The translations under genes and the position numbers were made by a program. From positions 1,798,001 through 1,862,000 of the forward strand of contig JAINUG010000055.1 in assembly GCA_029706075.1 (NCBI GenBank): a stretch of 64,000 nt of DNA. Direction: 5' to 3'. This document shows positions 54,627 to 64,000 of the stretch, piece by piece. The notes under the pieces were generated by a model, which searched no databases, was not told where the DNA came from, and was given only the letters and a program-made list of their open reading frames with translations. Each line of letters begins with the position of its first letter. The stretch's first letter is position 1. The stretch is from Aldrovandia affinis (Eukaryota > Chordata > Actinopteri > Notacanthiformes > Halosauridae).

Positions 54627-57030
54627 AACTGCAGATCCAGTTATGAGCTTCCGGGAGAGAGACAGTTGAATCTTTTTTTTGTTGTTGTTTGTTGTTCTTC
54701 TTCTTTTTTAAAATGTCAATTTTTTGATCAGCTTGTTACTTGCGATAGACGGTGGATCATTTTGTACTTATTCTAATTGATTTCTTTAAATGTTCTGTTT
54801 TTCTTGTTTTGTTATCATTTTAGATTTTACGGTTTGTGTTTTAATGGTACTGAATGGTGGTGAACGAAAAGGTGGGCGGTAACACCATGGCAACGACAAA
54901 ACTGGGTTTATACATGCATATAGAGAAGCTATGGAGGGAAATTAAATGTAGTTATCTGTAAAAGAATCCTGTCATATGATGGTAGAACAGTTAGAAGTTA
55001 GTTTTGTATAAAAGGCATTGGTTATGAAAAAAATAGTGTGAGGGGGGGAGAAAAAACTACAACTTTTTGGACATTTGCGAATGAGAATGACCCTATACAC
55101 AAAACAGGATGTTTTGGTTGGTGGTAGGTCAATACCATAACACTCTGTAACGGGAAGGATTTACACAGTGAGGAGGTCCATGACATTATCATACGTGGAG
55201 TGGACATGACCCATTTAGACTCCAGTGTAGAACTGCACTGAAGACTCAGGACACTGCACTTGGAGGCAGCTTTACCAGTTTGTCAAATGTTTTTTTGTTT
55301 TTAATATATACAGGCTTACTGAATAACAAGTAATACACAAAAACCGTGTGGCCTTCAGACATGCTCACAGGTGTTTGTATTATAATTTTGTTTATCCTAT
55401 TTTGAGTTTTTTTTTTAAGAAAAAAAGTTTTTACATTAGCTTGTAGAATGTGATTGGCGACTATTGCTGGCGGATTTTATAATTCCCGAATTCATGATCA
55501 CAGAAGAGCGTCGCGTACTACATTGCATCGTTAACCCCACATGAGGCAGCAGAGGATGTTTAGCGTTATGCGTGGTGCTGCTTACAGAACTGCAGGCGCT
55601 GCTTACAGGAATGCAACGCCCAGACGGTTCAAATTTGAGCGTCTGGGAGCAGTGGGCCAAGACGGGCGTTGCGTCTCATGTCACGTGAAGCCTATTGGCT
55701 ATTGCCAAATGCCTGAGGGTCTCAACTATGACAATTGTTCATAGATTTTCTCTGCAGTACAGAAAATGAACAACAGGTGTCCTCCTCTTCCAAACACTGC
55801 CATCAGAAGCTTGAGAAGCAAACAGAAGCTTGAGTGGTCGAGAGGTCACACGGGTCTTCAGTGGCCGGCTTACTGATCATTGCGCTACGGCCTGGTTGCG
55901 TTCTGTCAAACGGAAGTGTTTAAGTACTCCGCAGCTACACCCAATTGCGCGTGGGCAGTCAGGGAGTCTAGCCGCCACCTTTGAACCCTTTGAGGAGTAC
56001 TGTCGTACTACAATGTTTATTCTAGAACATGCCGTAACATTCTAGTTGATTCTGATGACATCATAAAGGGCCGCTATTGGCATCCTCGAAGAACTGTACA
56101 ATTCCAGAACAGAACAGTGAATTAGAACTAGAATTCTCAAAAAAGCTCACTCCTCAAAGGGTTAACATTCACAGTTGTTCTATTTTATTTTCAATCTTTA
56201 GAATGAGGGAAATTTCATTTCTGAAATCTAGCCCATGGGATTGGTGAGCAACTGACTTTTTCAGTTGGAGGATCACAGAAAGTGTGACACAGAGAGGGCA
56301 ACCTAGGGGATAGAAGGGGGAGGGACCAGGCAGCGGAATGCCCCAAACCCCCCTTCCCCTCCTTGCTTCCATTGCTTAGCATTGACCCTGTCAACGAATC
56401 TCAAGGACCTTTTTTTTTTTTTTTTTTTTTCTTTCTTTTCTCTCAGTATATTCTTAAACACTGGAGCAATTAAAGACAAGCTGATAAAGGATGTATCGTT
56501 TTTAAACAGCTATTATTTTTAGTCCATTGAAAGAGGGATCCGTAACCTCGCTTAAATGGTTTAAAAAAGAAAAAGAAAAAAAAATCAACTGACCAGTACT
56601 TGGATTAGTATTGTTTTGAGAAATCAGATTGTCTTGTAATTTAAATATTCTTAGGGGCCTATAGTACCTCAGAAGATTGCAGTGTTTTTAATACTGCTTT
56701 TACCCCTCTCCCACCCCTAAACTGTAGTGAATAATCTTGATAGGAAATATTAGGAGAGCAACTGTGTCTAGTGTAGCAATCACAGATTAGAGTTTTTTTT
56801 AATAGTCTTGCATGCAGAGTTGTGGTCCTTGGTTTAACTAAAAGGCTCATATATTAATTCTTTGTGTAGGTAAGAAGATTTGCGTAAAAAAAAAAATAAC
56901 GTTTTTTTTATTATCGCCATTATTGTTAAAATGGGCAAACTAATATTTACCCTCATGAACCTGTTAGTGAAAATTGTATGGAGTGAAGAGCAGGGCTTTC
57001 ATTAAGCTGAAATAAACAACTTTTTAAAAA
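54627..57030 (+). other. znf740: Probable 3' UTR of the znf740-like gene
   Basis: AT-rich, without coding motifs. AATAAA at 57010-57015 followed by TTTTTAAAAAG is a reasonable polyadenylation signal; the extent is inferred. Poly-T at 56410-56431. GTACTTATTCTAATTGATTT at 54770 resembles the sequence directly after zinc-finger copies 1 and 2. Confidence 0.5.
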
Positions 57031-58940
57031 GACATTTGTTGTGGCGTTTGTTTGATGGGATATGTTAAATACAGCAATCATTAGATGCTTCAGTAGAAGC
57101 ATTGCTCTTACAGTATCCGGCCAGCTCAGCATTTTGAATTTGAATTGTAAATATTGTGACAAATATATTCCTACGGTCGCCTGCAGAGGGCACCACAAGT
57201 GTTTGCCTGAAGAGCGGTTGAAGCCACACGTGCATATGGAAAGGAAAGCCTTTGAAGTGCTTTTGCGTGGGCCTTTCACCTCGGATAAACCCTGTCTGGA
57301 GATGAGTGTTTTTTCACCCCAAGAGGGCGCTCTTCCCCACAGTTCCAGAGTGCAAGGCCACTACATATGGCTGGCAAGCCGATGACTTCCCACAGGACGG
57401 ATTGCCCTGTTTGTCAGGGTAAATCACTGTTTTAGTGTCGTTCAGGGTGGACCTTATGTCTATCCACACAGGCCCCCGATGGGTTCTCGCACTATGTTTG
57501 TGAGGAGAGCAAAACTCAAACTCTGGAACAGGGAGATAGATTTTTGAAAAGTAGTTCAAACTTATCCCTTTGACTTTTTTTTAACAGTAGACACAAGACG
57601 CATGCAGATTGGACTTTCCAGTTCTGTTTGGTGAACATGCGTTTTGGGTAATGCGGCCATACAATTAAATGGGCATTTGTATAGCGTCATTCATACGAGT
57701 GTCCCAGGGTGTCACACAACAATATTAAAGCAGGGAAAACCAGTCAAAATCAGGCAAGCTAAGAGGAATAACCACACATAAGCAGTGATAAAGAGCCAAT
57801 TGTTGCAGCCCCTCTGATATGGCTTGGAATTTAATTCCAAAAATGAGGTAGAGGGCTGCTCTAAGCTCCTCCCTACCTGTTTTTAGTCGACTTCATGGTC
57901 ACCAATAACATAATGAGCTTGGCTGAACACAGTGGGAGAATACGGTTCAACCAGATCATGTAGGCACAAATGCTCAAGTGTTTATAGGTAGTGAATACAG
58001 AATTTTACAGCAGGCCCGTGCAGTGACCTGAGGACACAGAAGCAATGTTCTCTGCACAGTGTATGTGGGTATGTGTGTGGGGGGTATGCAGTCTGGTCTG
58101 CTGCCTTTTTAACTAACTGGAGTCATACAGTGTGCAGTGTAGAGTCCCATAAAACAATAATACGAGGCATTACAAAAGGCTCCTGACAGAATTTCAGCAT
58201 CTTTATCAGACAAGTTCGGTTTCAATTTCACCATGCTGCACCAGTGAAAATGAAGATGTGTTAACCACTAAGTCAGGCATCCAGACATGGCTCAGTATCC
58301 TTTTTGATAGTTTCAGAAAATGACTACGTATGCAGGATGGGTTTGTAAAGCTGTGCCTAGAGCTATTTCGCAGTCAGTTAACTATCAGTCGCCAACGTTT
58401 GTGGACTGAACTGCAGACTGTTTATTTTTATTCCTTGCCTGGATCTTACCAAGACAGTGAGAAGCGGCTTGATTTAATTTGGAAAACCACCAGTGCACGC
58501 TTTCGACTAATATGATTAGTTTGCATGCTGTAGCCCTGGTTAAGGTCAGCAATCTGAGTCCAGTATTGACATTGCAGGACATGCCTTGGTGTATTTTAAA
58601 AGGTCATGTGACTGGAAGGGGTGCTTTCCATGGTCTGAAAGGCAATAGAGATGGATGTCAATACTGCCTGTCTGTCCAGCATACAAGTGAGTTTCACCAT
58701 CCATTTTCATCCCTGACGTTTTTCATTTAAAGATAGCTAGCTAGCTTCATAAAACTATATGAAGTTTTATGAAGCTACCTGTTTTTTAAATAACAGGTTT
58801 GCATTTTATGAATATGTTTTTTTCTTTTGAGGGAGGCTAACATGAGATTACGTAGTTCTCTGTGCCCTTGTCTGAATGCTGACAAGCTATAGCCATGGCT
58901 TGCTTGCTATCTAGCTGAAGTTCATAAACGTACACAGTAA
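57031..58940. other. Intergenic; LINE tail fragment at 57671-57725
   Basis: GGGCATTTGTATAGCGTCAT resembles the L2 3' end seen at 6505 and 8356. A hairpin lies at 58744-58775. No exon was recognised. Confidence 0.4.
58744..58775. repeat. Short perfect hairpin
   Basis: GCTTCATAAAACT is inverted as AGTTTTATGAAGC around a 6-base loop. Confidence 0.85.
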
Positions 58941-59206
58941 ATTCCCTAGTGTCAAATCTGCAGTGTCAAAGTATGTTGACTCTTTTTGAGTTATTCCAAC
59001 AACATCTGGAGTAAAACGCCCCCCAGTGTTGGTGAAAAAACTCAGAGTTAACAGGTGGTGTCAGAAGAACTCTATTCCCTAGTGTCAAATCTGCAGTGTC
59101 AAAGTATGTTGACTCTTTTTGAGTTATTCCAACAACATCTGGAGTAAAACGCCCCCCAGTGTTGGTGAAAAAACTCAGAGTTAACAGGTGGTGTCAGAAG
59201 AACTCT
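58941..59206. repeat. Perfect 133-bp tandem duplication
   Basis: Units 58941-59073 and 59074-59206 look identical base for base. Each contains TTGACTCTTTTTGAGTTATT and AACTCAGAGTTAACAGG, which are inverted-repeat-like words. It directly precedes the predicted first exon of the SAMD3-like gene, so it may double a promoter element. Confidence 0.92.
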
Positions 59207-59995
59207 AGAAAGCTCCGCCCACCTCCTCCACGCAACTTCCCCACAAACGGACCACAATTTTCATCCCGCCACTTTCTTCCAGAGATCCATGCTTTCTTCG
59301 CATCAGGAGACTGAGGTATGCAAAATTTGCCCATTACATCAATTATTTGGTAACTACAGAAACAGCATAGAATTGTTTCATATTCATATAATTTAAGTTA
59401 GCTAAATGATGCAGAGAAATGATGCAGGTCGTAAATTTGGGTAATGTTTTTCGTGTGCTCCGATTTGTCTTGCAATTCAAAAATTCAGAGTGTTATCTTT
59501 TGAATGAGACCAAAACCATGCATATACTGCAAGCGGTTGAAGAGCAGCTTTAATTTACTTTTGGGTATGTCGTTTTTGGGCGTTTTTGATAAAAACATGT
59601 AAGAGGTTAAGCTGGCTGGCTAGCTAGCTACACTAAAGCTAACGCTATCTAGCTGGCTGGCTGGCTGGCGGTCGAGCTAGTGCTAGCCATTAGCTAGCAA
59701 GTGCAAGCCCCACCACAGTCGTGACGTTAATGTCGTTGGAAATCCGTGTTGTCAACGTGATGAGGGATTATTCCATAACTTCCATAACTGCCATAACAGA
59801 TACCTAACTGGAGCACATGGCTCAAGGTTAGCTGTCAATGTTAGCTTGGCTACCATTAGTTATCTGCAATCCAACAAAGTTGGCCTTTGCTGTAAAGCTG
59901 TTAGGTTGAAATGCATGTAATTATTACTATACACATTTTGTTCTTGTTAATTGTAGTAATAATGTGCAACATGAATGTGCTTATGCTGTCTGTAG

Positions 59996-60093
59996 ATTCG
60001 CTGCAAGCATGCTCCTGAAAGCAAAACTGGGCGATGTCCAGAGATTTGTTAGAGTAGCTGAGCCAGCTAATCTAACAGAGTTCTTGGATGCAG
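59996..60093 (+). CDS. SAMD3-like exon with start codon
   Basis: Acceptor GCTGTCTGTAG, ATG at 60009, donor GTAAGA. It encodes MLLKAKLGDVQRFVRVAEPA and NLTEFLDA, phase 1 at the end. It resembles a small ubiquitin-like or PB1-type N-terminus, by pattern only. Confidence 0.65.
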
Positions 60094-60329
60094 GTAAGAA
60101 ATTGAACAATGCACAATAATGCCATATTTAACAGTAGCTAATTCTTTATTCTGTTCTGGGATAGTATTCTGGGATACTGAAAATTATGGGACGCATAGGC
60201 GCCGATATCTGTTTCTGTACGCTCTCAAACACGAGTTGCGCCCTGTTCGATAACAGAATCTTATGTTTCAGGAGCAATACAAAGCAGTAAGCAAACTTCT
60301 CAGGCAATGTATAGGATGAACCTTTGGTC

Positions 60330-60930
60330 AGGTATCCTATTGGCCAGGTTATGTCCCTTCAATTAGAGGTCGAGGACGACCTGTTTTAAGTAGGGGAGAA
60401 TGTAACCCCCCTATTCTATGGAAGTGGTTCGGTCCAATTGTCTGCTTAGTTGGTACGGCCCTAGTAAAAGGGCGGGAAGGAAAAGGTCAACGATAAAGGT
60501 CAGTCGTGGGCGGGTTTTCAGCATAGCATATCCCGCCAGCTGGCAGTCTAGTCATTCTGACTGTAAGCGGGAGCTGAGCGGTTCCATATCAGGTAAGCAA
60601 GTGTAGGCATTGGGACCTGGGTTAATATGATAACTTTAAACTCTCCGCAAGTAAATTATGAAGTATTGTTATTCATGGATATACTTGCAACTTTGAGTGA
60701 GAGTCTGGTTTATGGCTGAGTTTTTATCATGCCATGTGCAGATAGCATTAGCCACCAAACACAAATGTTATCTCTTGATACACTGTGGGTTTGTTTAATG
60801 AATGTCCACCTAGGTTGAAGTACCTTGGAAATGTTATAATAAATGTTTAGTTAGGTTAAGGTACTTCGGAAAGTGTATTACGAGTCATTCTGACTATAGA
60901 ATTTCTATGTAACCCTTCGTTGATACAAGT
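60330..60930 (+). mobile_element. Possible LTR with a short piece of gypsy interior
   Basis: GGTCGAGGACGACCTGTTTT, encoding RGRGRPV, then AAGTAGGGGAGAA and TGTAACCCCCC look like the end of a gypsy pol, purine tract and LTR start (60398). A possible end is GTTGATACA at 60926. No target duplication was found. A good donor (CAG/GTAAGC at 60592) occurs within it. It lies in the intron of the SAMD3-like gene. Confidence 0.4.
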
Positions 60931-61165
60931 AGAATTTACCTCAGGGTCAGATATGATATTATAAGACTGTGTAGTTGTGAAATCAATCAAGCAGACACAA
61001 GACGGTTCAATTTTATATAACTGTATTGTATTTAAAAACTTAGGCGTATAACGACAATATTTGCCATCATTAAGATCACTCGAATTACCCGATACATATT
61101 AATAAGTGTTTTTGAAATGTTCATGGTTGTCACCAGTATTGATACAATTTTCCAATATTGTTCAG

Positions 61166-61424
61166 CATCAGCTGCAGGAGCATCTGGCGAAGGCATGTCT
61201 GGGGGACCAACTGTCCGACGACAGTGCCAGTTTGTTCCAGAGACTGCCCTGAGTGAAGATGAGTGCAAGGAAGCGATTTCACTGATGAAACATTCAGCGG
61301 ATGAGGACATCGTCAAGAACAAGATGAAGCTGACCTTTGACTATCGCCGCAACATGATCCTCGACCCCAGCAGTCTTGCAACATACTGTTTGAGTTTCCA
61401 CGTTTCAAAGACGTCAAAGGCTTG
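61166..61424 (+). pseudogene. SAMD3-like exon with frameshift
   Basis: Acceptor ATTGTTCAG, donor GTAATT. Length 259 makes the exit phase 2, while the next exon needs phase 0. The frame of the C-terminal part (LFEFPRFKDVKGL) differs from that of the beginning. Confidence 0.7.
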
Positions 61425-61554
61425 GTAATTATGTCACTATTTTGTGTTATGACGTTTAGACAGTATATGAGTATTGTATTAATCATTTACAGTAGCACCT
61501 GTACTTCGGTTCGCTGTGAAATCCTGAAATTGTCACCCAACATGTCCACTCCAG

Positions 61555-61741
61555 GTTGAACAGGACTTCGTCCTGATGTTTGGAGAGGGTGTATCAGGGA
61601 AGCTTCTGGAGAAGTGGCCGACCGCATACAAGAAAAAGATCATCCAAGAATGCCGGAAGCTTCCATCCACCAGTGAGCTTGAAGAACTCCTCTTGACAGC
61701 GGATCCTCCTGAGGATAGCACTGAGAGGGATGCTGACTTTG
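61555..61741 (+). CDS. SAMD3-like exon
   Basis: Acceptor CCACTCCAG, donor GTGAGA. It encodes VEQDFVLMFGEGVSGKLLEK and RKLPSTSELEELLL, phase 0 to phase 1. Confidence 0.72.
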
Positions 61742-62066
61742 GTGAGATGCCTTAAAGCATACTGTTGTTTTATTGCACTCATCGACTTCTGTGACAAATT
61801 TTGTATAGTCATCCAGTCTCAAATTACCTTCCTGTTCACTTTTATGAGAGAGTGCATCCAAACTTTGGACTGGTACTGTATTTTGAACAAAACCTCAAAA
61901 GCACTGAAGTGTTTGAGCTGAGCTGTAGTCGAATGATTTTTTTAGAGCTTATGAAATAGAACTGCTGTATTTTTTGTTTTGTTAAAATGCTGCTGATATT
62001 GCAGGTGGACTGAACTGTGTTGATGGTCCATATAATCTTGTTAACATCAAACTTGTGTTGTTACAG

Positions 62067-62194
62067 GCTGGGACAGTGATCTCTCATCAGTCTTCCTCCT
62101 TTTGCACCTGATTCCACCCTCTGCTCAGGGTCGGAGGAAACCAGGGAAGGTGTCGGCGTCCCAAGCAGAGAAGCATCTTGTGGTCTTCAAGAAG
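62067..62194 (+). CDS. SAMD3-like exon
   Basis: Acceptor TTGTTACAG, donor GTTTGT. It encodes GWDSDLSSVFLLLHLIPPSA and ASQAEKHLVVFKK, phase 1 to phase 0. Confidence 0.72.
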
Positions 62195-62356
62195 GTTTGT
62201 ATTGTTTTGTAATGTATGATGAACATTTTTGATTATAATAGTACAGATGTGTAATTTGTATAGTCTCTCCTAATGTATAATGCATATTTTTGATTATAAT
62301 GGTACAGAGTAGACAAGTAATTTGGATCGCCTCTGCTTGTATGTTTGTTTTCTCAG

Positions 62357-62674
62357 TCTGGAACAAGCATCCAAGAGCATCTCGACGCCATCACTACCAG
62401 CAGTCAGCCCTATCTCTTGGCTGTTGGAGCTAGGAAGAATGCCGTCCACCAGTTCTTCATTGTCCTTGACAAGAATGCCATACCCTGCAGGTCGACCTCT
62501 TGTCTTGGTGCGTTTGATGAACTATTTAAGGCACATTTTGTGTTTGGCACATCATACAACCCCATGCTCCGCAACATGTACACGTTCATTCAGACCACTG
62601 TGTACAACATTGATGTTGGGAAAGTCAAGGAGAGTCCTCGGGTTGCAGAGGTTAGGGTGAGGTTGCTTCATTAG
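62357..62674 (+). CDS. SAMD3-like last exon
   Basis: Acceptor GTTTTCTCAG, then SGTSIQEHLDAITTSSQPYL and KAHFVFGTSYNPMLRN, ending VRVRLLH and TAG at 62672-62674. GTTAGG/GTGAGG at 62651-62662 resembles a donor that could skip this stop. Confidence 0.75.
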   Translation, partial: SGTSIQEHLDAITTSSQPYLLAVGARKNAVHQFFIVLDKNAIPCRSTSCLGAFDELFKAHFVFGTSYNPMLRNMYTFIQTTVYNIDVGKVKESPRVAEVRVRLLH

Positions 62675-62693
62675 TGCTTGAAGATTCTCCAGC

Positions 62694-64000
62694 ATGAAGT
62701 GTTTTGTTTGTCAGGCTGAGTTAAGTAGTTCAAATATGCTTGTTAGGCATTTGCGTTTAGTTCATGGTTACTTTCCTGGAAAAGATCTTCACCTTAAATG
62801 TGTTCAGACTGGATGTGGCTCTGTGTTTGGAACATTCTCTGGCTTTAGGAAACATTTAAACACCAAACATACTGAGTATTTTTATGAACAGGCTGATACT
62901 GATAATGTAAGCAGTGCAGGAGAGGCGATGATAGCTCATAGAGATGAGACAGCCACAACATCAGTTGTTGATGAGATGGACACAACATCTGAACTGATGA
63001 GGAAGTCTAATAGGAACACTCTAGATATGTGTGCCACTGCCGTCGCCCAACTCAAGGCAGCTGGATTAAGTCAGTGTACTGTAAATAGTTTTGTCTCATC
63101 CATGGAAGAAGTGGTCTCTGAGATTCATTGTCAGGCGGAAGATGCAGCTTTACAGTGCTTATCTGCACAGGACACAGAAAATAAGAGCAAAATAAAACTA
63201 GCATTCGAAAAGTTGAAAAACCCATTCACATACTTAAATTCAGAAGCTAAATGAAACAAACACTTCAGAGACAGATGGGGAAATGTTGAGCCTATTGAAA
63301 AGGTGCTTGGTACAAGATTTGACAGCAGAAGAAACAGAACTGCTGGGACATATGACCAGGTTATTGTAACTGATAAGTTTGCTTATGTTCCTATTTTGGA
63401 AACATTGAAGATTATTTTTCAAAACTCAGAACTTGTTCAAGACATGTTGAAGCCCAGGTACATGCCCAAGGAAGGTGTGTTTGCAGACTTGAGAGATGCT
63501 ACCTATTTTAAAGAAAGTCCCCTATTTTCTATAGAAAAAGATTCCTTGCAGATTCAGATTTTTATGACGACTTTGAAACTGCGAATCCCCTGGGTTCTAA
63601 AAAAGGGTATACACAAATTAGGTGCTATATATTTCACTTTAAGGAATTTCCCCCAATCTATAATTCCGCTTTGATTAATATTCATTTGGTTGCTCTTTTC
63701 CATGCACAGGACATCAAGCGTTATGGCTTTAATTCTATACTTGAGCCATTTATCAATGATGTTAAAGTGCTTGAGACAGAGGGACTGACTTTTCCCATTT
63801 TTAAACATGTGATTTATGGTACAATAATTCAGGTCACTGGGGATAATCTTGGTTTGCATGGTCTGTTTGGGTTTGTAGAGTCATTTTCAGCTCGATATTG
63901 CTGTCGTTTCTGTCTCCTTGAGAAAGCTTCTTTTCAAACTGTGTTCTGTGAAGATAATCCGGAAGTTGTACTAAGAACTGTTGAAATGCATGCACAACAC
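62694..64000 (+). pseudogene. Two-finger C2H2 protein with transposase-like body, partial
   Basis: ATG at 62694 gives two C2H2 fingers: CFVCQAELSSSNMLVRHLRL (C-x2-C ... H-x4-H) and CVQTGCGSVFGTFSGFRKHL (C-x4-C ... H-x4-H). A linker and helical region follow (DMCATAVAQLKAAGLSQCTV). A TGA at 63252-63254 interrupts the frame, which then continues open (EPIEKVLGTRFDSRRN). Single-base frame changes occur near 63558, 63600 and 63650, each in a homopolymer run. Further on come YDDFETANPLG, then VTGDNLGLHGLFGFVESF and the CCRFC cluster; these invariant acidic and Cys blocks suggest an RNase H-fold transposase, by pattern only. I cannot name the family. It continues past the right edge. It starts 19 bases after the SAMD3-like stop. 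Confidence 0.6.

Larger units (their letters stand above)
59207..62674 (+). pseudogene. SAMD3-like gene with one frameshift
   Basis: Exons: 59207-59315 (noncoding), 59996-60093 (ATG 60009), 61166-61424, 61555-61741, 62067-62194 and 62357-62674 (stop). Splice sites are good throughout. Coding landmarks are MLLKAKLGDVQRFVRV, then CQFVPETALSEDECKEAI, EQDFVLMFGEGVSGKLLEKW, GWDSDLSSVFLLLHLIPP, LDKNAIPCRSTSCLGAFDEL and TVYNIDVGKVKESPRV. This set is that of the many 'SAMD3-like' proteins predicted in fish; I recall no known function. Exon 3 ends one base out of frame: NMILDP is read in frame, but FEFPRFKDVKGL lies in another, near 61385. It may be a pseudogene, or the base may be a sequence error. 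The clean remaining exons suggest recent origin. Confidence 0.72.

Overview
The window is nuclear DNA of a ray-finned (teleost) fish. It holds split vertebrate genes with GT-AG introns and a dense mix of fish-type repeats: tRNA-derived SINEs with L2-like tails, DANA/Mermaid-like SINEs, Tc1, PIF/Harbinger and hAT DNA transposons, L2-like LINEs and Ty3/gypsy LTR elements. The species cannot be named from this alone. No viral, plastid or bacterial region was seen.

Layout. (1) 1-6762, minus strand: the 5' two-thirds of a TNF-receptor-superfamily gene. Seven exons agree in phase and encode a signal peptide, short cysteine-rich ectodomain, stalk and membrane segment; the cytoplasmic exons were not found and may lie beyond the left edge. 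(2) 7.2-12.3 kb: nested hAT-type repeats, two abutting perfect palindromes, and a decayed Harbinger element carrying a 1.5-kb hAT insertion. (3) 12.4-22.7 kb: one Tc1 element expanded to about 10 kb by nested insertions. Harbinger sits in the Tc1 transposase, an L2 LINE and a Gmr1-like gypsy element sit in Harbinger, a SINE sits in the gypsy 3' LTR, and a LINE tail sits in the Tc1 N-terminus. (4) 22.7-36 kb: SINEs, a solo LTR, microsatellites, inverted repeats, a hAT remnant, a decayed Tc1 and two possible exons of an unrecognised gene. (5) 36-57 kb, plus strand: a znf740-like zinc-finger gene. A candidate promoter and noncoding exon lie near 36.0 kb, coding exons run 44765-54626, and the 3'UTR may reach about 57.0 kb. 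Between the candidate promoter and the coding exons lie a broken gypsy element (minus strand) and a Tc1 copy; a second Tc1 copy sits in intron 3. The exon for zinc finger 2 is present three times, and only the last copy has a splice donor. (6) 58.9-64 kb, plus strand: a 133-bp tandem duplication followed by a multi-exon SAMD3-like gene with one frameshift, and only 19 bp after its stop a second ORF with two C2H2 fingers and a transposase-like body that runs off the window.

The two host-type genes (TNF receptor and znf740-like) look ordinary in protein content and are separated by transposon-rich DNA. The best leads for something undescribed are the triplicated znf740 exon, the SAMD3-like/C2H2 two-ORF module, and the Gmr1-like element with a SCAN-like gag. 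All calls come from reading motifs, splice sites, target-site duplications and repeat matches by eye; no database search was run.
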